From NCBI GenBank assembly GCA_947069175.1, contig CAMTDV010000022.1:38731027-38795026 (forward strand): a stretch of 64,000 bases of DNA, given 5' to 3'. Below the pieces are notes generated by a model. It did not search any database. It had not been told where the DNA came from and worked only from the letters and a program-made list of their open reading frames with translations. The translations under genes were made by a program, and so were the position numbers. Origin of the DNA: Scalesia atractyloides (lineage: Eukaryota; Streptophyta; Magnoliopsida; Asterales; Asteraceae). Numbering within the stretch: the first letter of the stretch is position 1; every line of letters starts with the position of its first letter. This document shows, piece by piece, positions 54,429 to 64,000 of this stretch.

Positions 54429-54982
54429 TGTTAAAGATGGTGAAAAGCTATCAAACTAAGAAGTGAAAAGTATCTCTGAACAGTAATAGTAACAGTAACG
54501 TTGACTCGAAACAGTAACTTTGACTCGAGATGATAAATAATCCGAGATGGAAATAGATAATCCGAGATGCTACAGTCGATTCGAGATGTCAACAGTTGAT
54601 TTAAGATGTCAACAGTTGATCCGAGATGCTACAGTGATTCTTCAGAGATGGTCAAGTTGATCCGAGATGTCAATAGTTAATCCGAGATGCTACAGTGATT
54701 CCTCAGAGATGGTCAAGAAAACAATCTGAGATGATTCGAAATGTTCAAACAAACAATACGAGATGGTCCAAGATGGTTCGAGATAGTTCGAGATACACAA
54801 GTAAACAATCCGAGATCTTCAACAATACTATCGAAGTGATTCGAGATCTTCAAAAGACTACCCGAGATCTTCAAACACCTATCCGAGATGATCCGAGATC
54901 TTCAATACAAATCTAAAACAGAAACAAATCCAATCAGAAACACCGTGTGATATCAGATTTGAGCCTGGAAACAGGTTCAAAA
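54429..54982 (-). other. Copia B gag leader with GAGATG repeats
   Basis: Non-coding, about 550 bp. The plus strand carries tccgagatg / ttcgagatg units more than 20 times (on the coding strand catctcgga). A 62-bp block is duplicated in tandem at 54608-54669 and 54670-54731. Confidence 0.82.
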
Positions 54983-54995
54983 GGCTTTGATACCA
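54983..54995 (-). promoter_or_regulatory. Primer-binding site, copia B
   Basis: The minus strand reads TGGTATCAAAGCC, initiator Met-tRNA complement with one mismatch, two bases from the LTR. Confidence 0.9.
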
Positions 54996-54997
54996 AT

Positions 54998-55266
54998 TGT
55001 AGGTCCCGATAAACCGGATCTAATCGATATCACACAAACAAGTTTTTAGAAATAAGATGAGGGTAGAAGGATTCAACTTGCATACAAATGTAATTTGTCT
55101 AATACAAATGAGAATTTGCAATCAAAGTTATCCAACCCTAATACATCATTAACTATATATACTAAAGGGTTGGAGCTCCTAAACCCTAACCTTTTAGGCC
55201 CAAAGCCTTTCCCCAAGCCCAATACATTAAACAACCCAATTGCATAAACCTATTAATGTCTTTACA
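54998..55266 (-). repeat. Copia B 5' LTR
   Basis: About 269 bp, TGTAGGTCCC to CTTTACA on the plus strand. Followed by D' sequence that continues from 43277. Confidence 0.9.
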
Positions 55267-55350
55267 CATACTACCTGTCAGTGTGATCAATGTTATCATT
55301 GTATATTCAACGCATCAATATGTCTTGAACAATGTAAGCATGTCATGAAA

Positions 55351-55676
55351 ATGTTTTGAAATCATGTACTTGGCATACTAAATCAATATACCAAGCAAAA
55401 AATGTCTTTGAAATCATGTACTAGGTATGCTAAGTCCACAAACGAAGTAAAAATGTCTTTGAAATCCTGTACTAGGTATGCTAAGTCGACATACGAAGCA
55501 AAATGTCTTTGAAATCATGTACTAGGTATGCTAAGTCAACATACAAAGCAAAAATGTCTTTGAAATCATGTACTAGGTATACTAAGTCAACATATGAAGC
55601 AAAAATGTCTTTGAAATCATGTACTAGGAATGTAAGTCAACATATAAAGCAAAATGTCTTTGAAATCATGTACAAT
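55351..55676 (-). repeat. 51-bp tandem repeat array in D' LTR
   Basis: About six units of atgtctttgaaatcatgtac followed by taggtatgctaagtc and a variable end. The short forward ORF here is only the repeat read in frame (17 codons per unit). D has about two and a half units. Confidence 0.88.
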
Positions 55677-57423
55677 ATAACGTCATGAAAACAAGAAAGT
55701 AGTGATAGACACATATGAATCACCTCAAAACATTTTAAAATGTAAAAGAGGGGGCTATGTACTCACATGGGATTGCATAAATGTCTTGTTCAAATGATCA
55801 AAAAAAAGCTCAAGGATTGAAGAGTTCAAGTGTGTCCTAATGTATCGGAATACTATGTTAGTGTGTCGAGTCTTTAATCGGAGGATTAGATATAATGAGG
55901 TCTTATAAACCAAATGAGTGTTGGGATTTGTATGATATGGTTTATAATACCTTACATTCTGATTTGGAAGATTTTCTAAGTACTTTGACCCGTTACGACT
56001 TGTTAAAATGGTTTACGCCACTTTAACGGGTTGCAAGCTAACTATGGGTTTGGATGGTTAAATAAGTCCTATGATGAGTCTTATATGTCAAAACAAGTTT
56101 GATTATGTTATAATATCAGTTTAAGTGTCAAAAATGTGGTCTTACATGTTTAAAACCATTTTATGTGCCAAAAGGGTGTTTTCGGCATTTTAAAAGTACA
56201 TAAAATCGACTCATCATATAACTAACCAAACTATATGACTATAAGGTATAACCTTAGAGGGTTATTCCGTAAATTACTATGGTCATAAAAATGTACTTGG
56301 TCGAATCCTAAGATTGACCAAACGGGTCAGATTCAAAAGTCAAAACGGTAGTAAAACTGCTCTACTTACGACAAAGAAATAAGCACTAAACTAGAAATGA
56401 CGAGTTAGACATGTTTGAACATGTCTAATAATGTTATGAAACTGATTCGGTGTCAAAACCTTATGTTTTAATACCCAAAAACGTTTTCTTTGTGAAATGC
56501 ATTTTTATACATTTTTTACTTTTAACTCGTAAAACTTTGACTCGTCATCCCACCTACTAACCGTGGTAATCAGAAGGTGAAATCGCAAGGGATTAATACC
56601 TTCGTGATTACGACCACGTTGCAAAGTTCAATTTGAACTTTGACTTGACCAAAATGGTCAGAACCGAATATTAAACAGGAAGCCAAACTGTTTGACTTTT
56701 AGCTCAAAATAGCTAAAATGATGAAAGAACTAGGAAGAGTACTTACTTGTGTTGAAGAACACTTTCAGAACTCAAGATATGTAAACAAGCTCCAAGATGG
56801 ATAGAAAGAAGAACTTCACACTTTGCTTTGAAGTGTTTTGAAGTGATGTGAAAAAATGGATGAATCAAAGGTATGTATAGTGTTTTAGGATCAAGGAGGT
56901 GATGACAAGTGTTACCAAGTGTGGATTAGTGTCCTAACATGTGTTAACACCAAATTAAGTGTGGCAAAATGAGTGCAAGGTGTCAAAAATTGGAGATAGT
57001 TGGCCAAACTTGGTGATGAAGCAAACTTTCTTTTAAAAATATATTTTGGCCGCTGGACTTGTATTGTCGCGTTTTGTCATTTTTAACCCCTCTTAACCTA
57101 ATATTTAGGTTATATAAAGGCGTTAAGGCATTTGTAACTTGGATTTTGTCTGGAAATGTCATGGATGTCGGTTTGTTCGATTATACGTTACACGTTTAGT
57201 AAATGAAGTATAAAACTTTATTGAACACGAATAATGACCGAATTTGTGCAATGATTGACATTTTTGCATTGTTACCAATAAAATGTAAGATTTTATTGAA
57301 TAAAAATGTCCGGGATTGTATAATGATTGATAAATATACATCCTCGCAAATAAAACACAAGATTTTATTAAATACAAAAATGTTCCGGAATTGTTCAATG
57401 ACTAAAAATGTACAAATGTCATA

Positions 57424-57428
57424 GATAA
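57424..57428. repeat. Target-site duplication gataa, right copy (solo LTR D')
   Basis: gataa after the D' LTR end; matches 42166-42170. Confidence 0.85.
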
Positions 57429-57815
57429 ATCCAAACAAATGTTAGAAATTATGTTGGCAATAATAATATAAACGCGTATCCTGTAACGAACAAAATGCGA
57501 AACGAACGTCGGTGACTGCCCGATTAATGTTAAAATCCTAATAAATATTCTGTTATGATTAAAATGTTTTTTTAATTATATCCGTGAGGAAAAATTAATA
57601 AAACGCTTAAAAAGTCTATTTTGCGAGTTTAAGAAGGTACTGCGCAATACCGCGTGTACATTACAAAATTTAGACAACGCAGCCAGTCGAGGTAAATAAA
57701 GGTTCACCAATATTATGGTGAGTTTAATTTTTATAGAGTGATAAAAAAAATTTAAAATGCCTTAAAACGCGAGATAAAATACCTGGTAGCTAGTTAGTAC
57801 CTATTTTTGGCCTAA

Positions 57816-57824
57816 TATAATATA

Positions 57825-57872
<48 letters not shown>

Positions 57873-57876
57873 ACAT
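57816..57876. repeat. AT-rich microsatellite
   Basis: Alternating TA runs passing into tatg units; low complexity inside the E LTR. Confidence 0.9.
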
Positions 57877-59365
57877 GGTGTATGTGTGTGCATGTGTAGG
57901 TGGCGACCCATATGGGTGCCCACCTTTTCTCTTTTCCTTCCATCCTTGCCAAGTGTTGAGTCTAAATGTGAGGTAATGATTGGAAATGCATGAACACTCC
58001 TTATTATGCATTTTTAAGACCAAACTCTTCCACTCTTCCACTTTATCTCTCTCAAAACATTATACACACTACACACACCACCATTTTCAAATTTTGAACT
58101 TCATCTTGAAGACTCAAGTTCATTTCAAGCTAGTTCCAAGTTCTTTTTAAGATCCAAGAGAGCTTTCAAGATGATTCCAAGGTGGTGCAAGCTTCATATC
58201 TTCTAAACTTTACCAAAATCCACCAAAAATCTTGAAGGTGTAAATTTACTTTTTAAACATTATTCTTCATTCTTGGTGATGATGAAGATGATGAATGATT
58301 TCTCTTAAACTTGGAATTATTCGCAAACTTGAAAATTAATAACAAATGGATTTTTACAATATAAAAATGGAAGCATGTGTGTGTATGTATATATGGTCGT
58401 GAGTGTGTATACATGAGTTAGAGGTTGTGTTTTGATTTTAGTTAAATCTTGATTGATGTGATTCATGGAAGATGGATGGATGCATGATCAAAAAAGGTTT
58501 TTATAAAGTTTCATATGATTAAAGATGAATGAGTAAAAGTGGGTTTTTGAAAGTATATAAGTATATATATATATATATGTGTGTGTGTGTCGTGTAAATG
58601 TATATATGTATGCATGCGCATGAGTTTTGTTTGTTTGTTCATAAATATGAGAATGTTACTTGCTTTTATGATAAGATTTTTGGATGATGATTTGATGAAG
58701 ATGATGTTTGGATTATATGGAAATGAAATAAATGTATGTATGTAGGATGCATTTAAGTCTTGGATGAAGATGAAATAATAACCATGCATTAGGTACTTGT
58801 ACAAAAGTATGCATGATGGTTAAATGATCATAAGTTGTTGAAATTGTTATGTTATGATAAAAATGTATGAAACTAGAATATAAACATGCAAAAATGATGT
58901 TATATGATGTAATATGATGGTATGAAATTATGTTATAAGTTAGATAGCCTTGCATGTTGTACATGTGGCTTAAAAAGTAGTAAAGTGAGCGAAACTGCAT
59001 GATTTATGTGACTTACATGAAATCTGCAGTAACATGAGTATAAGTACCATTTTATTCAGCAAATAACATGTGTTATGTTAAAATATCAAGTCTCTACGAT
59101 TTGGGATGGTTATAGTAAAATTCGGTACAAGACTATGCGTTAAAAATGGTAAAATCGGCTTTCAAAGTGATTTTTGTAAAACTGTTTTAGATCAGGTTGT
59201 AAACTAGTATTTTTATGATAAATATAAGTATTTTAACTTATATCAAGTATCCTTGGTGTTTGGCTAGTCATACGTGACTTCCGACGCCCGAAAACGTTAC
59301 CAAAATGTTAAAATACCATATTTCGATGTACACGAAAATGGATTGTTCAAAGGTGAACTTTGTGT

Positions 59366-59400
59366 GATATGATATGATATGATATGATATGATATGATAT
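59366..59400. repeat. (GATAT)7 microsatellite
   Basis: Seven perfect gatat units inside the E LTR. Confidence 0.95.
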
Positions 59401-60134
59401 GTGAATATGAGTTATGTAATGTGTTATGTTAAGTGTTGACATGATAGTAGGATTTAAGACTATGCATGTACGCTTGTATGGTTAAAACGGTAATTCCGAC
59501 ATGTTAAGTATGTAACTTATTTTTCGAGCATGAAAACAATACATAGGTTAACTTGATGAGTTATTTCATGTATGAATGCTTTAAAAATGATAAAATATGT
59601 AAGTTGATGGAATACTGTATTACGATATTTGATGATATGATAATGTTTGTGTAAATATGTTACGAAGCACAAATGGTAGATATATTGTACATAAGCGGGT
59701 GTGATAACGGATATAACAAAATGAGGGTCACCAATAAAATCGTTTAAGTTGTGAAAATCTTAATATATATATATATATAAACACGCCAACATAATAAAAA
59801 ATAAAGACTTTTGAGAAAATCTCAAAGTTATGTGAAAATTCTAAGCATTGGAGAAACTTAGGTATTTTTATGGAATATTGGTTATTAAATCGTTTCTACT
59901 TAAATTAGGACGTATAAACCAAAGTGTGGGATCGCGCTAATATAAAAACGCACCCAAAGGTGAGTGTCACTGATCCCTCTTTTTACCGTTTTATATAATG
60001 TTTTGGGGGAAGAAGACGCCTTAAAAGGATGAAATATGTTTTTGTATAAAACTTGCCTTTGATTAATTTATAAATATATTTTCGTGGAAAATATATGGTT
60101 TTGGATTGAATATAAATATGTTTCGGGTGTGACA

Positions 60135-62616
60135 AACGGCAAATAACTGGTAATTCCGTACAATTTAATCACTAATTTTATTCTCTAATCTCATGCATAT
60201 TATCGTTGTTTAATTTCGTAACTGAGTCGTACGTCGTATACTAAGAATTAGGGTAAGTAAATCTGATCATAACATATACTGGTTTCCGTTACGACGCAGA
60301 ACAAACCAAAACAATGCCCTAAAAGTGTTGGTCGCACTAATTGCGGTGACACTAACTGTGTCGGTAAATCCGCTAAAACGAATCAGAACAAGGAATAATG
60401 GCATGTTAATGCCATACCTGATTCCATATATAAATGAAAACACTTATTTGAGATCAACCATTACAATAATACATAACTTTCTGGTACAACGCCTAAGTTG
60501 CAAAATTGTCCATTTCGACCAAAAAGGCGACAAATGTTAGTTTGTCCGCAGCACTAATTTGGTGATTCCGGATGTAAGAATATTAATAAAACAATGTTAA
60601 TCATCCTAAAATAATGTGAGAATAGCAAGAATGCACAAAAGACATCGTTTCCAGTCATTTAGCAAACAGTGCACAAATCGACCGGAAAGCGACCGTTTGT
60701 CGAAACAACAAACATTTTAGTGGCCGATAGCCTCATTCATGCACCTAGCGAACTAGTTAAGCCTCATATGGAACTCGGAATCCATTCAACTAACATGAGG
60801 CCACGGAAACACAACTTTCAGAAAAGTTCGATGGCGGAATATAAAGTGCCGATATCGAGCGAACGATCGAACGAAAGGCATTTCGCCATCCTAACTCATT
60901 GTATATTCGTCTAGCAAACTAGTTATGCATATTTTTAGGTCGGAAATGCACTAAGTAGACACCATGACAATTGTGGTGGTCGAACACAAAAGCTTCGGGT
61001 ACTAAATAAATAAGTTCGTTTATTAGCAATATTGCGTTGACGAACGATCTAACGACATTTCCGTCATCCGAAACTTATATCGGAGGATCAAGTAGATTAA
61101 TTACCATGTAATAACACCCTAAACCCTAATTATACGCTAAGGATACAAGATCAAACCCCTAAGCACAACACCTAACTTAATTACCAAAATATCTTCTAAT
61201 AAACATGTGTTATCTAAAAATGTTATACTTTACCCCCCTCATTTTGACGGTTTCAAGTGGGTCCCACACCCACTTGATTTTGTTGAAAATGGTAGATTTG
61301 AAGCATGGTGTGTTGAAGGGAGTTGATCTTGAAAGATGATGTGATTATATATCATTATTTACACTTGATCTTCATCATATTTTTCACAAAAAAAATTGCA
61401 ACCATTTCCCTCTCTCTCTCTCTCTCTAGCTCACGGCTACCACCACCACCTTCACACCACCATTTAGCAACCATTAAACACCACATTACACTCACTTTAA
61501 AGCCTCATCAAGACCATTCAAGAAGCTAGCAAGGATGGAGGATCATTAGGTCTTCTTTGGAGCTTTATTTTCCTTCTAAGATCATCATAAACTTGTGCAC
61601 CCATTGTAAGGCAAATTCTTTCATAACCTAGCTTATTTTTATGTCTAGATTAGTGATGTACAAGTTGATCATCTTGAAAATGAAGAAAAGATAAACCAAA
61701 AACCCTAACACACACCATAATAACAACACTAAATATTGTTTATTTTGTGTTGATTATGTGTTTATATGGTAGTTAGTTAGCATGTTGAGGTTGTTTATGT
61801 TAAAATAGGGTATAAAAGTTTGTATGATCAAGTATGAAAATGAAGATTTAAACATGATAATGTTTAAATCTAAACAAGATCATCAACTACATTATCCATG
61901 AAGATTACTACAACTTAAAGATAACTTTACCACATATGAAGGATTTTTATAAAAAAAATAAACATTATTATTTAAGATGTAACCATCTTAAAAGTATGGA
62001 AATCAAGAGGTTTAAAGTGATGAACTTGATTAAATGATGTAACAAAAATGGTGATATAAAAGTGCTAATAAATATTGGAAATGTCATGATGATTCAATAA
62101 GAGTTTTACCATTAAAAAGCCATGGATAATGATATATTAAAGTTGTAAATAAATAACAGGAAGATTTGTGATGGATTGTTGATCTTGATTATGAGCTTAA
62201 ACAGGTTTTAAATACGTTTTTAAAACGTGGAAAACGCCATAGTTTAGGGGAAACTATGGCGAAATTTTCTAAAAATGTAATCGTGATTAAGACATGATTA
62301 ATGGGGTGATTAGCGGGACTAAATGCGATTAGTAACTTAAATCGTCATTAAGTAAGTTCTAATGACAAGAAAACATGGGCTAGGCTCAATGACAAGAAAA
62401 CATGGGCTAGGCCCAATGATAAGATTTGTAACATTTGTCGAAAAACGGGTTTTCGAAACCCGCTTCGTTTAATAACCGAACAATCAGTTTTAAAATTTTA
62501 AGTGTTCATTTACGGCTTATTTTAATTTTAAACGATTCATAATTGATCAACAATTTAAAAGATATAAATTAAAATTTGTAAAAATATCATAATGATTGAA
62601 TTAAAAAGAAAAAACC
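60135..62616. other. Unassigned AT-rich region, LTR-like in part
   Basis: No coding frame I trust. 61310-61620 has a TATA-like tatatat, a CT run (61412-61429) and a ccaccaccacc stretch, resembling the start of transcription in plant LTRs. An inverted repeat caagtgggt/acccacttg lies at 61254-61276, and a tandem repeat of about 30 bp at 62355-62412. No TG..CA edges found. Confidence 0.4.
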
Positions 62617-62700
62617 GGCTGCCGGGAGTCGAACCCGGGTCAGCCGGTTGATTCTCCAAAGTCTTAACTCTCAACCATAAACCACTCCGCCACTTTAGTT
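62617..62700 (-). other. tRNA-like sequence (degenerate)
   Basis: The minus strand has an A-box-like TGGCGGAGTGG (62682-62692) and a good B box GGGTTCGACTCC (62625-62636) within a perfect T arm CCGGG/CCCGG. The 5' acceptor half does not pair with the 3' half, so it is not a working tRNA gene. Confidence 0.6.
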
Positions 62701-63545
62701 TTCTGTTAAAATAAGGGATTTATTAAATCAAATAATGATACGAGGAAATTCAAATTCGGTCAACTTGCGCCCAAACAGCAGTCGTCGGAAATCCCGACGA
62801 CTTCGCCAATGATTTACGTTACCACTCGAATTAACCATTGAATTAACGTTAGCGACGGTTATAACGGACATCTGAACCCGCGACAACAGCCGTAACCGCC
62901 GGAGAACGGCTGACTTCGAATTTAGACCAAATTCAGACCACATTCACCTCGATTCTACCCTATAAATTTAACCACAATTCGCCAGAAACCTTTTCGCTTC
63001 CAAATCGCACTTTTTCTCGACAAAAATCTACTCGCCGGAAAACCTCTGCAAGTCGCCGGAAAACCGAGACATCCACCTGCAAGGTAATTACTTCGAATTT
63101 TTCTGGCTCATTCTTTTATTAGACAAGTTCTAATATAAATCCCTCACCCAGAATCCTTTGCAGTTGACGTTGCCGGATTATCTGATTCGCCGGAGAAATT
63201 TCTGAACTTTCAGGGAACTGCTGATTATCGGTATAACTCGTCTGTTTCACTGATAGTTATTACCCAGTTGTCCCACTTCGCATCTAACCCCTCTAATTTA
63301 TTGATAGACTCTATCAGTCGCAGCTCACCAAGACGGAGCCGACGACCTTGCCGGACGTCTGAAGAAAAGCGAACATTTGGTACAATAAACCCTCCAATCT
63401 CTTTCCATTCACTTTATTTTTGATGACTCATAACCTGCATTGAACTATCTTAGCAAATAACAGTCTCTTGATCAATGTTTATGTTTTGAACGAAGAAGAT
63501 GAAGTGTGGTATAATATAAGTATAATTAAAATCGGTTTAATAAAC
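62701..63545. other. CCGG-rich region with possible small introns
   Basis: Recurring cgccgga motifs at 62900, 63037, 63056 and 63190. Candidate GT-AG introns at 63085-63163 and 63231-63317. No start codon for the open frames across them, so no gene is called. Confidence 0.35.
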
Positions 63546-63620
63546 AGGTTAGACACACAGTCCAGCGGTGGACTGTGTGCAACAAACATACACGAGACGC
63601 GAGTTCGAATCCTGTCCCCG
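63546..63620 (+). other. tRNA-like repeat unit 1
   Basis: Degenerate A box (agtccagcggtgga) and B box gagttcgaatcc (63601-63612). Preceded by tataattaaaatcgg as in the two following units. Confidence 0.55.
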
Positions 63621-63713
63621 CTTTACCCACTTGAAATAAAATTTCGCCTTTTTAATTGAACCGGGTTGAGCACAATATATGTTAAGTATAATAAAAACCG
63701 AGTAAGTAACCAA

Positions 63714-63795
63714 GTGACGCACACAGTCCAGCGGTGGAGTGTGTGTACGCTAACCCACAGGTCCCGGGTTCGAGACCTGTGGTCAGCACCGGTCC
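63714..63795 (+). other. tRNA-like repeat unit 2
   Basis: A-box-like agtccagcggtggagtg and B box gggttcgagacc (63766-63777), with acaggtc/gacctgt pairing around it. Confidence 0.6.
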
Positions 63796-63884
63796 GTTAA
63801 GTTAAAAGCTTTTTAAAAAAAATAAATAATTTTCGGTTTAAAGTAAATAGTATATAAGTATAATTAAAAACAGAATTATTTCGG

Positions 63885-63962
63885 GTTAGACACGTAGCTC
63901 AGTTGGTAGAGCTGCGTGCACGCGTACGGGAGGTCTCGGGTTCGAGCCTCACCCAGCGCACA
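63885..63962 (+). other. tRNA-like repeat unit 3
   Basis: A perfect-looking A box and D arm TAGCTCAGTTGGTAGAGC (63895-63912) and B box gggttcgagcc (63938-63948). The acceptor and T stems do not pair well, so a tRNA-derived repeat is likelier than a gene. Confidence 0.6.
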
Positions 63963-64000
63963 AGACCGCACAATTAAACCGGTCAACAGTAACGGTCAAC

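Larger units (their letters stand above)
43278..55266 (-). mobile_element. Ty1/copia element B with extra post-pol ORF
   Basis: About 12.0 kb, minus strand, inside the inverted D' LTR. Order on the minus strand: LTR (55266-54998), PBS, repeat-rich leader, gag, protease, integrase, RT, RNase H, conserved non-coding, TATA and second repeat-rich leader, extra ORF, polypurine tract, LTR (43547-43278). The LTRs of about 270 bp differ at roughly 14 positions by eye (about 95%). Integrase lacks its first catalytic block, and many stops occur. Confidence 0.92.
42171..57423 (-). mobile_element. Inverted solo LTR of gypsy family D (D'), interrupted by copia B
   Basis: Left arm 42171-43277 and right arm 55270-57423 together match the 24526-27570 LTR in reverse. 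It starts TGTAACACCC and ends near TGTCATA (expected TGTCACA). Flanking gataa duplications and no interior, PBS or polypurine tract indicate a solo LTR left by LTR-LTR recombination. Net length about 3.26 kb against 3.05 kb for D; the excess is close to four extra units of the 51-bp repeat. Confidence 0.87.
27571..60134 (+). mobile_element. Ty3/gypsy element E (host of nested insertions)
   Basis: Plus strand. Coiled-coil ORF (27571-28080), gag (28340-28810 and 38002-38750), protease, RT, RNase H, integrase and chromodomain-like end to about 41990, polypurine tract, then its 3' LTR (42053-42170 plus 57429-60134). The 5' LTR and PBS are missing: coding begins directly against the end of gypsy D's LTR. 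Copia C interrupts gag; an inverted family-D solo LTR interrupts the 3' LTR. RT, protease and integrase are all broken. Confidence 0.85.
57429..60134 (+). repeat. Gypsy E 3' LTR, remainder
   Basis: Continues the LTR begun at 42053 and ends GGGTGTGACA, the inverse of its start TGTGACACC, giving about 2.82 kb in total. Contains AT and GATAT microsatellites and a non-coding leader-like stretch (58040-58200). No coding seen. Confidence 0.72.

Noticed and set aside
55351..55676. Regular repeats resembling a CRISPR array or a repeat protein (17 codons per unit)
   Set aside because: Units are tandem without unique spacers, lie inside a plant LTR, and the same region exists with fewer units in gypsy D; the open frame only follows from a 51-bp unit.
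1..60134. Endogenous pararetrovirus
   Set aside because: All RT-bearing units have integrase, LTRs, PBS or polypurine tracts and copia or gypsy domain order; no movement or coat protein motif was seen.
62617..63962. Functional tRNA genes
   Set aside because: A and B boxes are present but acceptor stems do not pair and I cannot place an anticodon loop with confidence.

Overview
This is plant nuclear DNA made almost entirely of LTR retrotransposons stacked inside one another. I find no intact cellular protein gene. The elements are Ty1/copia and Ty3/gypsy with initiator-Met-tRNA primer sites (TGGTATCA-type). Every element has stops or frameshifts. The copia layout (UBN2-type gag, long gag tail, an extra ORF after pol) and the gypsy Tekay/Del-like layout (LTRs of 2.4-3 kb, chromodomain-like C terminus) remind me of daisy-family (Asteraceae) genomes. 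That placement is inference from memory of similar elements, not a search result.

Left block, 1-19.9 kb, all minus strand. Copia element A has its LTR at 19421-19884, then PBS, leader, gag, protease, integrase and reverse transcriptase, and runs off the left edge. Its reverse transcriptase is split by a gypsy element at 446-13718 flanked by the 5-bp target duplication ttacg. That gypsy is a composite with three LTRs: a full copy (LTR 446-2871, interior 2872-8764, LTR 8765-11156), then a collapsed second copy (11157-11692 joined to a truncated LTR 11690-13718).

Middle, 19.9-27.6 kb. On the other side of copia A's LTR lies the 3' part of another copy of the same family (A'): an extra ORF (about 19.95-22.6 kb), a leader and a promoter-like block, cut off at about 23.66 kb. 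Then comes the plus-strand tail of gypsy D (23665-24525) with its 3' LTR (24526-27570).

Right block, 27.6-60.1 kb. Gypsy E (plus strand, 5'-truncated at 27571) is opened twice. Copia C (28811-37996, plus, target duplication atcct) sits in its gag. An inverted solo LTR of family D (42171-57423, target duplication gataa) sits in its 3' LTR. That solo LTR is itself split by copia B (43278-55266, minus). Order of events: E first, then D' and C, with B after D'.

Right edge, 60.1-64 kb: no recognisable coding sequence; LTR-like AT-rich sequence, four degenerate tRNA-like sequences and possible small GT-AG introns.

The most unusual signal is in copia A' and B. Both carry a related extra ORF between RNase H and the 3' LTR. 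In both, that ORF is preceded by its own TATA box and a leader built from the same short degenerate repeat that fills the leader in front of gag. This suggests a second, internal transcription unit modelled on the LTR promoter-leader module.
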